Shown: one piece after another, positions 1 to 8,573 of the stretch | Numbering within the stretch: the first letter of the stretch is position 1 | Layout: each line of letters begins with the position of its first letter | NCBI RefSeq assembly: GCF_000719955.1 | Contig: NZ_JOII01000004.1 | Coordinates: 310,001 to 374,000, forward strand | Direction of reading: 5' to 3' | Origin: Streptomyces albidoflavus | GTDB lineage: Bacteria > Actinomycetota > Actinomycetes > Streptomycetales > Streptomycetaceae | Length of the DNA: 64,000 nt | Position numbers and translations under genes: made by a program | The notes under the pieces: model-generated | What the model was told of the DNA's origin: nothing | What the model saw: the letters and a program-made list of their open reading frames with translations, nothing else | The model's database searches: none

Positions 1-490
1 CCCAGCCGATGGTCCCCGCGCCTTCGCAGGTTTCGAGGTCCAGGCTGTCCTCCAGCAGACGGATGCCCGCGTTCCGGGCGAGGGACGCCGCCCGCTCGCG
101 AGCCGACTCGTGGTCGCCGTCGACGAGTTCCAGCGTCGCGCCCAGGGCCCGGATGCGGTCGAGCTTGGCCGTGGTGGCGCTGCGGGAGGCCACCACGGTC
201 ACGTCGACGCCCCGGGTGCGTCCGGACCAGGCGAGGGCCTGCCCGAGGTTGCCCGCACTGGCGCACACCACCGCCCGCCGGCCCGCGTCGGCGAGCAGAC
301 TCGCCACCACCTCGGTGCCGCGTCCCTTGAAGCTGCGCACCGGGTTCGCCGTCTCCAGCTTGATGTTCACCGCGCACCCGAGACGGGGCTCCAGCGCCTC
401 GCACCGGTAGAAGGGCATGTCGAGGAAGACCGGGTCGATCAGCTGGCGGGCCGCCAGAATGCGACCGGTGTCGAGACGCGTCCGCGGCAC
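1..490 (-). CDS. PLP-dependent threonine/serine dehydratase-like enzyme (3' end outside window)
   Basis: The first 163 residues are visible and the gene runs off the left edge. It belongs to the fold-type II PLP enzymes (threonine/serine dehydratase, tryptophan-synthase-beta-like). The PLP lysine motif SFKGRG (Lys55) is followed by the phosphate/substrate-binding SAGNLGQ motif about 25 residues later. The enzyme would deaminate a hydroxy-amino acid or perform a related beta-elimination in the cytosol. I chose the GTG at 490 because a GAGGGGG ribosome site lies 5 nt upstream. It starts 10 nt after the stop of the upstream Nudix gene on the same strand, so the two are probably co-transcribed. 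Exact substrate cannot be told from the fragment. Confidence 0.8.
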   Translation of the reverse strand, partial: MPRTRLDTGRILAARQLIDPVFLDMPFYRCEALEPRLGCAVNIKLETANPVRSFKGRGTEVVASLLADAGRRAVVCASAGNLGQALAWSGRTRGVDVTVVASRSATTAKLDRIRALGATLELVDGDHESARERAASLARNAGIRLLEDSLDLETCEGAGTIGW

Positions 491-500
491 GGCCGCCCCC

Positions 501-1523
501 TCACCTCAACGGCACCCCTCGCTCCAGATACAGCGGCCCCCCGGTCCCCCGCGCCGCCACGGCCCACCGCAGCCGTTCGAACCGTACCGGTGGCAGCAAC
601 CCCTCGGCCTCGTCGAGGCCGACGAAGCGGCAGGCCCGCAGTTCCGGGCCGGGCAGCAGCATCGAGGTGGCGTCGCGGCTGTCCAGGCGGCCCCCGTCGA
701 AGAGCAGGCGCAGGCCGCCGAAGCCGGGCGGCATCGGCGGTTCCCAGTCCATGACCAGCAGGCGCAGATCCGCCTGGTCCAGGCTCAGCCCCGTTTCCTC
801 GGCGACCTCGCGCACCCCCGCGGCGGCGGGCGCCTCCCCTGGTTCGACTATTCCGCCGGGGAACTCCCAGCCGGGTTTGTAGGTCGGGTCGACGAGCAGG
901 ACCCGCTCCCGTTCGTCGAAGAGCAGGACTCCGGAGGCGACGGTCTCGGCCGTCGGTTCGGGGGTCTGGACGATGTCGCAGGTGCGGGCGCCGCCTTGGT
1001 GGAGCAGGTCGGCGATGCGCTGCGCGCTCTGCGCGGGCGAGAGTCCCCGGGTGTCGAGGACGTGGGCGTCCGCCGCGAGCCAGGCGGAGAGCACGGCGCC
1101 GTACGCGGCGGGGTCGTGCGGAGGGCGGGAGGCGGTCCGGGTCCCGGTCGGCGTCTCGGCGGAGCGCGCCCGCAGGATCGTTTCCCCAGGGTCGACCAGG
1201 ACGTGGCTGACGGTGATGCGGCGGGCGGCGAGAGCCCCGAAGATCTCGTCCCGGTACTCCTGGCGCAGCAGGCTGCCGGGGACGACCACGTCGCCGCCGG
1301 TCTCCGCGAAGAGCGCGGCGGCGGTGTCGACGACCAGCCGCCGCCACATCGGCAGCTCCTGGAGATCCGCCACCTCGGCCAGCCGTTTCGGTGGCAGCAG
1401 CCGGACGAGTTGCTCCTCGACCGTCTCCGGGTCGAAGAGCACACTCCGCGGGAGCAGCTCTGTCAGTTCCTTCGCCACGGCGGTCTGGTCCGCCCCGAAC
1501 GCACCGTTGACCCAGATGATCAC
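501..1523 (-). CDS. TmrB-like P-loop domain fused to a Nudix hydrolase
   Basis: This is a 340-residue two-domain protein. Residues 1-180 resemble the TmrB-type small P-loop kinases (start MIIWVNGAFG, then an LFDPE segment), but the Walker A site reads GAFGADQT (residues 7-14). The glycine and the phosphate-binding lysine of GxxGxGK(S/T) are replaced by Asp and Gln. Residues 195-335 form a Nudix domain with an intact Nudix box: G224, E230, R238-E239, E242-E243, G245. The Nudix half should hydrolyse a nucleoside-diphosphate-linked substrate with a divalent metal; the N-terminal half is probably not an active kinase. The start is GTG at 1523 after GAGGGGGAACC. The same domain pairing exists in other Streptomyces as I recall it. 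Confidence 0.85.
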   Translation of the reverse strand: MIIWVNGAFGADQTAVAKELTELLPRSVLFDPETVEEQLVRLLPPKRLAEVADLQELPMWRRLVVDTAAALFAETGGDVVVPGSLLRQEYRDEIFGALAARRITVSHVLVDPGETILRARSAETPTGTRTASRPPHDPAAYGAVLSAWLAADAHVLDTRGLSPAQSAQRIADLLHQGGARTCDIVQTPEPTAETVASGVLLFDERERVLLVDPTYKPGWEFPGGIVEPGEAPAAAGVREVAEETGLSLDQADLRLLVMDWEPPMPPGFGGLRLLFDGGRLDSRDATSMLLPGPELRACRFVGLDEAEGLLPPVRFERLRWAVAARGTGGPLYLERGVPLR

Positions 1524-1726
1524 GGTTCCCCCTCATCCGTAGACGCCAGTGGCTTGCCCGCCCCACAGTGCCACGGAAACCCACCGCGTTCAGAGAGGGC
1601 CGCCCGCCGCCGAATGCGCCGGTCGTGCGCCCCTCCGAGCGCCCGTGCGCCGGGGCTGCGCGGCTGGCGGGCCCACCCCGCCCCGCCCTCACACGCGCTC
1701 CGCACCTGTGACGGCGTACGCCTCAT
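1520..1726 (-). CDS. Doubtful 68-residue ORF linking the ROK and Nudix genes
   Basis: This ORF fills the whole gap between the ROK kinase and the Nudix gene. Its ATG sits in TGATG at the kinase stop, and its TGA overlaps the GTG start of the Nudix gene (GTGA). Both junctions look like translational coupling. Against it, the product is an Arg/Ala/Gly-rich sequence with no domain, and its third codon positions carry more A/T than real genes here. I see no ribosome site of its own. It may only be the accidental frame of a 200-bp spacer. Confidence 0.15.
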   Translation of the reverse strand: MRRTPSQVRSACEGGAGWARQPRSPGARALGGAHDRRIRRRAALSERGGFPWHCGAGKPLASTDEGEP

Positions 1727-2766
1727 CAGGCGGCCTGCCGACGGCCGGCCGCCGATCCACCCCAGCCGTCCTCCCGGAGCACGGAGGCCGCCGCCCCGAT
1801 GAGCCCGGCGTCCGTCCCGGTCCGCGCCGGAACCACCGTCAGGCCGCGAACGAAGGCGAGGGTGGCGTACTGGTCGAGTGCCCGGCGCAACGGGGCGAAG
1901 AGCACGTCGCCCGCGGCCGCCACCCCGCCCCCGATCACCGCGATCCGGATCTCGGTCAGCGTCGCGGTGGCGGCGATCCCGGCGGCCAGCGCGCGGCCCG
2001 CCCGGGCGAAGGAGGCACGGGCCACCGGGTCGCCGGCGCGGGCGGCGGCGGCCACCGCGGCGGCCGAGGTGTCACCGTCGGGCCCCGGGCGCCACCCCTC
2101 CGCCAGCGCGCGGGCGGCGATGTGGGGGCCGCTCGCGATGCGTTCGACGCAGCCCCGGCCGCCGCACGGGCAGAGATCGCCGTCGAAGTCGACGCTGATG
2201 TGGCCGATGTGACCGGCGTTCCCGGTGGGGCCCGCGTAGAGACGGCCGCCGAGGACCAGTCCGCCGCCCACGCCGGTGGAGACGACCATGCAGAGCGCGT
2301 CGTCGTAGCCGCGTGCCGCGCCCTGCCAGTGCTCGGCGGCGGCGACGGCCACACCGTCGCCGATCAGCCGCACCGGCCGCGCGCCCACCACCTCCCGGAC
2401 CCGTTCGACCAGCGGGAAGTCGCGCCAGCCCGGGATGTTGACCGGGCTGACCGTGCCGGCCGAGGCGTCGACCGGTCCCGCGCTGCCGATGCCGAGCGCG
2501 CCGGCCCGCTCCCAGTCGGGGTGCGCGGCGAGTTCCCCGAGCGCCGCGTGGACGGCGGCCACCACCCGCTCGCCGTCCTGGTCCGCGGGGGTCGGCCGCT
2601 GCGCCCGCAGGACGATGCGCCCCTCCCGGTCGACGAGGGCGGCGGCGATCTTGGTGCCGCCGATGTCCAGCGCGGCGGTCAGCTCGGTACGGGTCACGGT
2701 CGGAGCTCCTGTGGAGGCACCGGCCGTCGCGGGCACCCCTGAGTACGTCTCTTGGTCCTGATCCAT
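1726..2766 (-). CDS. ROK-family sugar kinase (glucokinase-like)
   Basis: This 346-residue cytosolic ATP-dependent hexose kinase belongs to the ROK family. Visible motifs are the N-terminal phosphate loop DIGGTKIAAALVD, a central GVGGGLVLGG, and the ROK zinc site GHIGH followed by CPCGGRGC. A longer frame opens upstream, but ATG at 2766 is preferred because family homology begins about 35 residues after it and the longer version is low-complexity. It is divergent from a LacI-type regulator, with a palindromic operator between them, so the regulator probably controls it. Substrate (glucose, N-acetylglucosamine or other hexose) is not decided by sequence. Confidence 0.85.
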   Translation of the reverse strand: MDQDQETYSGVPATAGASTGAPTVTRTELTAALDIGGTKIAAALVDREGRIVLRAQRPTPADQDGERVVAAVHAALGELAAHPDWERAGALGIGSAGPVDASAGTVSPVNIPGWRDFPLVERVREVVGARPVRLIGDGVAVAAAEHWQGAARGYDDALCMVVSTGVGGGLVLGGRLYAGPTGNAGHIGHISVDFDGDLCPCGGRGCVERIASGPHIAARALAEGWRPGPDGDTSAAAVAAAARAGDPVARASFARAGRALAAGIAATATLTEIRIAVIGGGVAAAGDVLFAPLRRALDQYATLAFVRGLTVVPARTGTDAGLIGAAASVLREDGWGGSAAGRRQAA

Positions 2767-2778
2767 TGTCCCCCCGGT

Positions 2779-2794
2779 TTGACAACGTTGTCCA
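2779..2794. promoter_or_regulatory. LacI-type operator palindrome between divergent kinase and regulator
   Basis: TTGACAACGTTGTCCA holds the perfect 12-bp palindrome GACAACGTTGTC with the central CG typical of LacI/GalR operators. It starts 12 bp upstream of the ROK kinase ATG. Its TTGACA also reads as a -35 box for the regulator, with TATGCT at 2800-2805 after 15 bp. Binding would block both directions, which fits repression plus autoregulation. Confidence 0.65.
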
Positions 2795-2953
2795 CACTCT
2801 ATGCTCGACGCCACGGCCCCGACAGGCCGGGCCAGACCGGCCGTTCGCGCGACCGGGCCGGGCGTGCGACCCGCAGCAGGCGGGCCAGGCACCCGGGCGC
2901 CTGGCCACGTCAGGCCCGGACCGGCGTCCGGCCCGAGGACAGGACAGCGCACT

Positions 2954-3994
2954 GTGGCCCAGACCGTCCGCCGCCCCGCACCGCGTTACGGCAACCGCCC
3001 GACCATGAAGGACGTGGCCGCCCGGGCGGGGGTGGGGCTGAAGACCGTCTCCCGGGTGGTCAACAGCGAACCGGGGGTGACGGTGGAGACGGAGCGGCGG
3101 GTCCGCGAGGCGATCGACGCCCTCGGCTTCCGGCGCAACGACAGCGCCCGCGTCCTGCGCAAGGGCCGCACCGCCAGCGTCGGCCTGATCCTGGAGGACC
3201 TCGCCGACCCCTTCTACGGGCCGCTGAGCCGGGCCGTGGAGGAGGTCGCCCGCGCCCACGGCGCCCTGCTCATCAACGGCTCCAGCGCCGAGGACCCCGA
3301 GCGGGAACGGGAACTGGCCCTCGCCCTGTGCGCCCGCCGGGTGGACGGCCTGGTCGTGATCCCGGCGGGCGAGGACCACCGGTACCTGGAGCCGGAGATC
3401 GCCGCCGGGGTGGCCACGGTCTTCGTGGACCGCCCGGCCGGCGGCATCGAGGCCGACGCGGTCCTCTCCGACAACGCCGGCGGAGCCCGCGAGGGCGTCG
3501 CCCACCTGCTCGCCCACGGCCACCGCAGGATCGGCTTCGTCGGCGACCTGCCGCACATCCACACCGCCGCCGAGCGGCTGCGCGGCTACCGGGAGGCGAT
3601 GGCGGAGGCGGGGGCGCCGGTGGACGAGCGCTGGGTGTCGATGGGGCCGACCGGGGCCGAGCGGGTGGCGGCCGAGGCCGCGCGGCTGCTCTCGGGCCCG
3701 GAGCCGGTCACCGCCCTGTTCGCCGGCAACAACCGGGTCACCGTCACCGCCCTGCGGGTACTGGCCGACCGGGAGGAGCCCGTCGCCCTGGTCGGGTTCG
3801 ACGACATCGAACTGGGCGACCTGCTCCGCCCCGGGGTGACGGTCGTGGCCCAGGACGCCGCCCTGATCGGCCGCACCGCCGCCGACCTCCTCTTCGGACG
3901 CCTGGAGGGGGAGCCCGCGCGGCCCCGCCAGGTGAAACTGCCGACCCGTCTGATCGTGCGCGGCTCGGGGGAGCTGCCGCCCGCCGGGCGGTAG
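2954..3994 (+). CDS. LacI-family transcriptional regulator
   Basis: This 346-residue regulator has an N-terminal helix-turn-helix, MKDVAARAGVGLKTVSRVVN, at residues 18-37, the classic LacI DNA-reading helix and hinge. A periplasmic-binding-protein-like effector domain follows (VGLILEDLADPFYG onward, ending with VGFDDIELGDLLRPGVTVV). GTG at 2954 is chosen because it gives a normal short N-terminal tail; an ATG at 3005 directly before the helix-turn-helix is the alternative. It is divergent from the ROK kinase and likely senses the sugar or sugar phosphate handled by that kinase. Its 3' end lies 25 bp from the convergent DUF6986 gene with no obvious hairpin between. Confidence 0.88.
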   Translation: MAQTVRRPAPRYGNRPTMKDVAARAGVGLKTVSRVVNSEPGVTVETERRVREAIDALGFRRNDSARVLRKGRTASVGLILEDLADPFYGPLSRAVEEVARAHGALLINGSSAEDPERERELALALCARRVDGLVVIPAGEDHRYLEPEIAAGVATVFVDRPAGGIEADAVLSDNAGGAREGVAHLLAHGHRRIGFVGDLPHIHTAAERLRGYREAMAEAGAPVDERWVSMGPTGAERVAAEAARLLSGPEPVTALFAGNNRVTVTALRVLADREEPVALVGFDDIELGDLLRPGVTVVAQDAALIGRTAADLLFGRLEGEPARPRQVKLPTRLIVRGSGELPPAGR

Positions 3995-4019
3995 GCCGTC
4001 CCGCTCCCCCGGCGCTCCG

Positions 4020-5321
4020 TCAGGCTCCCCGCCCGGCGCCGAGTTCGGCGCGGCGGGGGCGGGCGTACGCCTCCAGGTCGGCGCGGGTGAGGCCGCTGAG
4101 GCGGGCCACCTCGCCGTTGTCCAGGGCACCGCACTCCAGGCCGCGCAGGAGGTGGGCGGCGAGGGCCTTGGCGGTGGCGGGCTCGTCCATGACGTCGCCG
4201 CCGGTGCGGTTGGCGTAGGCGGCGAGGCGGGCGGCGGCCTGCTCGAAGCTCTCGCGGTAGAAGGCGAAGACGGCGGCGTAGCGGGTGGGGATGTGGGCGG
4301 GGTGCATGTCCCAGCCCTGGTAGTAGGCGCGGGCCAGGGCGCGGCGGGTCAGGCCGTAGTGGAGGCGCCAGGCGTCGTGGACCTTGGGAGTGGGGCCGAC
4401 GGGCAGGACGTTGGTGGAGCCGTCGCTGACCCGGACTCCGGTGCCGGCGGCGGCGACCTGCATGACGGCCTTGGCGTGGTCGGCGGCCGGGTGGTCGCTG
4501 GCCTGGTGGGCGGCGGCGACGCCGAGGCAGGCGCTGTAGTCGAAGGTGCCGTAGTGCAGGCCGGTGGCGCGGCCCTCGGCGGCGTCGATCATGCGGGCGA
4601 CGGTGGCGGTCCCGTCAGGGCCGAGGATGGACTGGCTGGTCTCGATCTGGATCTCGAAGCCGAGCCGTCCGGCGTCCAGCCCGTGGCTCTTCTCGAACGC
4701 CTCCAGCAGCCGGGCCATGGCGGTGACCTGGGCGGCGTAGGTGACCTTGGGGAGGGTGAGGACCAGGCCGGAGGGGAGCGGTCCGGAGGCGAGCAGGGTG
4801 GTGAGGAAGAGGTCGAGGGTGCGGATGCCGCGGTCGCGGACGGCGGCCTCCATGCACTTCATCCGGATGCCCATGTACGGGGCGGCGCTGCCGTCGGCGT
4901 AGGCGGCGGCGACGGTACGGGCGGCGCGGACGGCCGCCTCGTCCTCCTCGGCGTCCGGTCGGGGACCGTAGCCGTCCTCGAAGTCGATGCGCAGGTCCTC
5001 GACGGGCTCGCGGGTGAGCTTGGCGCGGACGCGGTCGTAGACCGGCGCGGCCAGGTCGTCGGCGAGGCCGAGGACGGCGGCGAAGGAGCCGGCGTCGGGC
5101 GCGTGCGCGTCGAGGGCGTCGAGCGCCTCGTCGCCCCAGTCGCGCAGCGTGGCGGGGCCGAAGGCGTCGGCGGGGACGTAGACGGTGTGGACGGGCTGGC
5201 GGGTGCCGGGGTCGCCTGGGTAGCGGCGCTCCAGCTCCGCGTCGACCGGGGCCAGCAGGGCTCCGATCTCCTCGGTGAGACCGCTGCCGAAACTGGTGGC
5301 CGCCTGCTCGTGCTGACCCAT
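4020..5321 (-). CDS. DUF6986 / HpcH-HpaI aldolase-like protein
   Basis: The 433-residue product resembles the citrate-lyase-beta/HpcH aldolase superfamily (TIM barrel, metal- and acyl-CoA- or keto-acid-using) in the version curated as DUF6986 in actinomycetes. Visible pieces are VEDLRIDFEDGYG (acidic metal-site strand), FEIQIETSQSI (glutamate strand) and GLHYGTFDYSACLG. ATG at 5321 is preferred over an upstream frame extension because GAGGAGAG stands 7 nt before it. It is transcribed away from the etf genes, from a 183-bp gap. The reaction is unknown; a lyase acting on a small carboxylic acid is the reasonable guess. Confidence 0.7.
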   Translation of the reverse strand: MGQHEQAATSFGSGLTEEIGALLAPVDAELERRYPGDPGTRQPVHTVYVPADAFGPATLRDWGDEALDALDAHAPDAGSFAAVLGLADDLAAPVYDRVRAKLTREPVEDLRIDFEDGYGPRPDAEEDEAAVRAARTVAAAYADGSAAPYMGIRMKCMEAAVRDRGIRTLDLFLTTLLASGPLPSGLVLTLPKVTYAAQVTAMARLLEAFEKSHGLDAGRLGFEIQIETSQSILGPDGTATVARMIDAAEGRATGLHYGTFDYSACLGVAAAHQASDHPAADHAKAVMQVAAAGTGVRVSDGSTNVLPVGPTPKVHDAWRLHYGLTRRALARAYYQGWDMHPAHIPTRYAAVFAFYRESFEQAAARLAAYANRTGGDVMDEPATAKALAAHLLRGLECGALDNGEVARLSGLTRADLEAYARPRRAELGAGRGA

Positions 5322-5442
5322 GCCCACACTCTCCTCATTTCCGCTTCTCGGAATCAAAGATCCGCACTGCGAAGTTATCCGGGTGATCTGCTCCGGTCAA
5401 CACCGGTCCGGCGACGGCGGGCACCCCGTGGACGGTACGCCG

Positions 5443-5483
5443 GAGCCCCCGGCACCGGCCGGGTGGGCCGGAGGCGGGGGCTC
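5443..5483 (-). terminator. Hairpin terminator after etfA
   Basis: GAGCCCCCG (5443-5451) pairs perfectly with CGGGGGCTC (5475-5483), and CCGGCC/GGCCGG pair inside. It lies 22 bp beyond the etfA stop. No U-run is present, as is usual for Streptomyces terminators. Confidence 0.6.
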
Positions 5484-5504
5484 AGGGCGTACTGCGCGGG
5501 GTCG

Positions 5505-6467
5505 TCAGCCCTTGCGGGCCTTGACCTCCTCGGTGAGCTGCGGGACGACCTCGAAGAGGTCGCCGACCACGCCGTAGTCGACCAGCTCGAAGATCGGGGC
5601 CTCTTCGTCCTTGTTGACGGCCACGATGGTCTTCGAGGTCTGCATGCCGGCGCGGTGCTGGATCGCACCGGAGATGCCGTTGGCGATGTAGAGCTGCGGC
5701 GAGACCGACTTGCCGGTCTGGCCGACCTGGCTGGTGTGCGGGTACCAGCCGGCGTCAACGGCGGCACGCGAGGCGCCGACGGCGGCACCGAGCGAGTCGG
5801 CGAGCGCCTCGATGATCGCGAAGTTCTCCGCGCCGTTGACGCCACGGCCGCCGGAGACGACGATCGCGGCCTCGGTCAGCTCGGGGCGGCCGGTGGACTC
5901 ACGCGGGGTGCGCGAGACGACCTTGGTGCCGGTGGCCTTCTCCGAGAAGGAGACGGACAGCGCCTCGACGGCGCCGGCGGCCGGGGCGGCCTCGACGGGG
6001 GCGGAGTTGGGCTTCACGGTGATGACCGGGGTGCCCTTGGAGACGCGGGACTTGGTGGTGAACGCGGCCGCGAAGACGGACTGCGTGGCCACCGGGCCCT
6101 CGTCGCCGGCCTCCAGGTCGACGGCGTCGGTGATGATGCCGGAGCCGATGCGCAGCGCCAGGCGGGCCGCGATCTCCTTGGCCTCGGCCGAGGAGGGCAG
6201 CAGCACGGCGGCCGGGGAGACGGCCTCGCACGCGGCCTGCAGCGCGTCGACCTTCGGGACGACCAGGTAGTCGGCGAACTCGGGGGCGTCGGCGGTCAGG
6301 ACCTTGACCGCGCCGTGCTCGGCGAGCGCGGAAGCGGTGTCGGCGGCACCGGCACCCAGCGCGACGGCGACGGGCTCGCCGATGCGGCGGGCCAGCGTCA
6401 GCAGCTCCAGGGTGGGCTTGCGGACGGCGCCGTCCACGTGGTCGACGTAGACGAGAACTTCAGCCAT
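5505..6467 (-). CDS. etfA: Electron transfer flavoprotein alpha subunit
   Basis: The 320-residue alpha subunit of the soluble FAD/AMP heterodimer accepts electrons from acyl-CoA and related dehydrogenases. It starts [13 protein letters not shown] as the family does, and has the C-terminal FAD-binding domain with SGGRGV, then [18 protein letters not shown] and [11 protein letters not shown]. Length and motifs are normal. It follows etfB by 93 bp on the same strand; AGGAG upstream of the ATG gives an adequate ribosome site. A strong hairpin follows, so etfBA forms one transcription unit. Confidence 0.95.
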   Translation of the reverse strand: MAEVLVYVDHVDGAVRKPTLELLTLARRIGEPVAVALGAGAADTASALAEHGAVKVLTADAPEFADYLVVPKVDALQAACEAVSPAAVLLPSSAEAKEIAARLALRIGSGIITDAVDLEAGDEGPVATQSVFAAAFTTKSRVSKGTPVITVKPNSAPVEAAPAAGAVEALSVSFSEKATGTKVVSRTPRESTGRPELTEAAIVVSGGRGVNGAENFAIIEALADSLGAAVGASRAAVDAGWYPHTSQVGQTGKSVSPQLYIANGISGAIQHRAGMQTSKTIVAVNKDEEAPIFELVDYGVVGDLFEVVPQLTEEVKARKG

Positions 6468-6560
6468 GGGACTTCAATCTCCTGCTTGCGAAGGGTGAGA
6501 GGGCGGTGGGGTGGCCGGTCCCGGCGCCGTGGCGCGCGCTGCGGCCGGTGAGGCTGCGCC

Positions 6561-7346
6561 TCAGACGAACTTCCGCTCCGCCAGGAAGGCCGCGAGCTGC
6601 TTGCCGCCCTCGCCCTCGTCCTTGACGATCGTGCCGGCCGTGCGGGCCGGGCGCTCCGTCGCGGAGTCGACCTTGGTCCAGGCGTTCTCCAGGCCGACCT
6701 CGTCGGCCTCGATGTCGAGGTCCTCCAGGTCCAGGGACTCCACCGGCTTCTTCTTGGCCGCCATGATGCCCTTGAAGGACGGGTAGCGGGCCTCACCGGA
6801 CTGGTCGGTGACCGAGACGACCGCCGGGAGGGCGGCCTCCAGCTGCTCGGTGGCGGTGTCGCCGTCGCGGCGGCCCTTGACGGTGCCGTCCTCGACCGAG
6901 ACCTCGGACAGGAGGGTGACCTGCGGGACGCCCAGGCGCTCGGCCAGGACGGCCGGGAGGACACCCATGACGCCGTCGGTGGAGGCCATGCCGCAGATGA
7001 CCAGGTCGTAGCCGGTCTTCTCGATCGCCTTGGCCAGCACCAGCGAGGTGCCCATGACGTCGGTGCCGTGCAGGTCGTCGTCCTCGACGTGGACGGCCTT
7101 GTCGGCGCCCATGGACAGCGCCTTGCGGAGCGCGTCCTTCGCGTCGTCGGGGCCGACGGTCAGCACGGTGATCTCCGCGTCGTCCGCCTCGTCCGCGATC
7201 TGGAGCGCCTGCTCGACCGCGTACTCGTCCAGCTCCGACAGCAGACCGTCGACATCGTCACGGTCCAGGGTCAGGTCATCGGCGAAGTGCCGGTCGCCGG
7301 TGGCGTCGGGCACGTACTTCACACAGACAACGATCCTCAAGCTCAC
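6561..7346 (-). CDS. etfB: Electron transfer flavoprotein beta subunit
   Basis: The 261-residue beta subunit binds AMP and forms the ETF dimer with the product of the next gene. It starts SLRIVVCVKYVPDATGD and carries the family core with DLVICGMASTDG and the ETF-beta signature region (VSVTDQSGEARYPSFKGIMAAKKKP). The start is GTG at 7346 with GGAGAGCC upstream. It is the first gene of the etfBA unit, with a 200-bp promoter region ahead of it. Together they feed electrons from beta-oxidation-type dehydrogenases towards the respiratory chain. Confidence 0.95.
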   Translation of the reverse strand: MSLRIVVCVKYVPDATGDRHFADDLTLDRDDVDGLLSELDEYAVEQALQIADEADDAEITVLTVGPDDAKDALRKALSMGADKAVHVEDDDLHGTDVMGTSLVLAKAIEKTGYDLVICGMASTDGVMGVLPAVLAERLGVPQVTLLSEVSVEDGTVKGRRDGDTATEQLEAALPAVVSVTDQSGEARYPSFKGIMAAKKKPVESLDLEDLDIEADEVGLENAWTKVDSATERPARTAGTIVKDEGEGGKQLAAFLAERKFV

Positions 7347-7547
7347 GCCGGCTCTCCTACTGCATCGTCATTTCTTGGCTGCGTACTGGAACGCAGCATA
7401 GGCGCCTGAAGAGGCGAATCCCGATGGGGGCGGACCGCGCTCCGACCGAAATATTACTCGTCAGTACACCCAGCTCCTGCCCGGTAAGCAAGCGCTTTGC
7501 ACTGTGATCTGGCCTACCCCGGCCGAGGCCGGCCAACCCGGAACGAT
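7347..7547 (-). promoter_or_regulatory. etfBA promoter/leader region
   Basis: This 201-bp gap holds a perfect 7-bp hairpin (GCTGCGT at 7378-7384, ACGCAGC at 7391-7397) in the presumed etfB leader. Near 7450 there is an AT-rich patch whose minus strand reads TACTGACGAGTAATATT, containing the small dyad TACT-GACG-AGTA and a possible TAATAT -10 box. The promoter assignment is tentative. Confidence 0.35.
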
Positions 7548-8132
7548 TCAGTCCCGCAGGGCGTTGTAGCACCCGTCGTGATGGACCAGCGGACGGCCGG
7601 GTCCGGCCGGGTCTCCGGCCACCACCTCGGCCACCACGACCCGATGGTCCCCCGCCGGGACCCGCGCCACCACACGGCACACCAGCCACACGGGTACCGA
7701 TTCCAGCAGGGGCACCCCTTCGGGCCCCTCGCGCCACCGCGTCGGCGGCGCGAACCGGTCGGCTCCGCTCCGGGCGAAGAGGCCGGCCAGCTCGCGCTGG
7801 TGCTCGCCGAGCAGATGGACGCCTACGTGCTCCGCCTCGGCGATGACCGGCCAGCTGCCGGAGGCCGTCCCGACGCCGAAGGAGACCAGCGGCGGTTCCG
7901 CCGAGACCGAGGTCAGCGAGGTGGCGGTGAATCCGGCGAGCCGGCTCCCGCGTGCGGTGATCACCGCGACACCGGCCGGGTGGCGCCGGAACGCGGCCCG
8001 CAGCAGTTCCGGTGAACCGTCGAGCGGGGCGCGGGCGTCCGCGCTCCCGTCCGTACCGCCGCGCGGGCTCCCGGGATCCGGCGAGGAAGGCGACGGGAGT
8101 CGGGGGGCGGTGCGGTTCTCGGCGGGCGGCAT
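7548..8132 (-). CDS. Flavin reductase-like (FMN-binding split-barrel) protein
   Basis: The 194-residue product matches the flavin reductase-like family, which binds FMN in a split barrel and reduces flavin with NAD(P)H, often as partner of a two-component monooxygenase. Visible landmarks are FRRHPAGVAVITA, LAGFTATSLTSVSAEPPLVSFGV and a late HHDGCYNAL. The first 45 residues are a disordered Pro/Ser-rich tail. I chose ATG at 8132 (AGGGTGA 5 nt upstream) over an earlier in-frame start. It sits between etfB and a thioredoxin, all on the minus strand. A partner monooxygenase is not visible nearby. Confidence 0.8.
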   Translation of the reverse strand: MPPAENRTAPRLPSPSSPDPGSPRGGTDGSADARAPLDGSPELLRAAFRRHPAGVAVITARGSRLAGFTATSLTSVSAEPPLVSFGVGTASGSWPVIAEAEHVGVHLLGEHQRELAGLFARSGADRFAPPTRWREGPEGVPLLESVPVWLVCRVVARVPAGDHRVVVAEVVAGDPAGPGRPLVHHDGCYNALRD

Positions 8133-8216
8133 GACGTCACCCTGACGAGAGGTGGGGCGGCACGTCAAGCGGAACCGGGCGGCCGTACCCGTCGGGCGCG
8201 TGGCCGTTCGCCGAGG

Positions 8217-8573
8217 TCACAGGGCCTGGGCGAGCCCCGCCAGGACCTCCGCCTTGCGCGGCGCGCCGGTGGCGCGGAGGGCCACGCGGCCCCGGCTGTC
8301 CAGGATCAGCACGGTGGGCGTCCGTTCGACGCCCACGGCGCGGACCAGGCCCAGGTGGGCCTCGGCGTCGATCTCCACGTGGCGGACCCCGGGGACCAGG
8401 GCGGCGACATCGTCGAGGACGCGCCGGGTCGCGCGGCAGGGCTGGCAGAAGGCGGTGGAGAACTGCACCAGCGTCGCCCGCTCCCCCAGCTCGGCCCCGA
8501 GCAGGGCGGCGTCCAGCACCTCGGCACCGTTCCCGGCCGTTCCGCCGGTCGCGGTCTCCTGCCCGTCCGCCAT
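8217..8573 (-). CDS. Small thioredoxin-like protein
   Basis: This 118-residue cytosolic thioredoxin-fold protein has the redox pair in FCQPCRATR (CxxC = CQPC, where classic thioredoxin has CGPC). The cis-proline region is ERTPTVLILD. The fold order is complete: TLVQFSTAFC strand, helix with RVLDDVAALVP, VEIDAEAHLGLVRAVGV, and a C-terminal helix. The frame stays open far upstream, but ATG at 8573 with GTGAGG ahead gives the family length. The CQPC motif suggests an altered redox potential, which is inference. It is probably in one unit with the flavin reductase downstream. Confidence 0.85.
   Translation of the reverse strand: MADGQETATGGTAGNGAEVLDAALLGAELGERATLVQFSTAFCQPCRATRRVLDDVAALVPGVRHVEIDAEAHLGLVRAVGVERTPTVLILDSRGRVALRATGAPRKAEVLAGLAQAL

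Noticed and set aside
4152..6551. 799-codon plus-strand open frame across DUF6986 and etfA
   Set aside because: Glycine/valine-rich mirror of the minus-strand genes; no recognisable domain.
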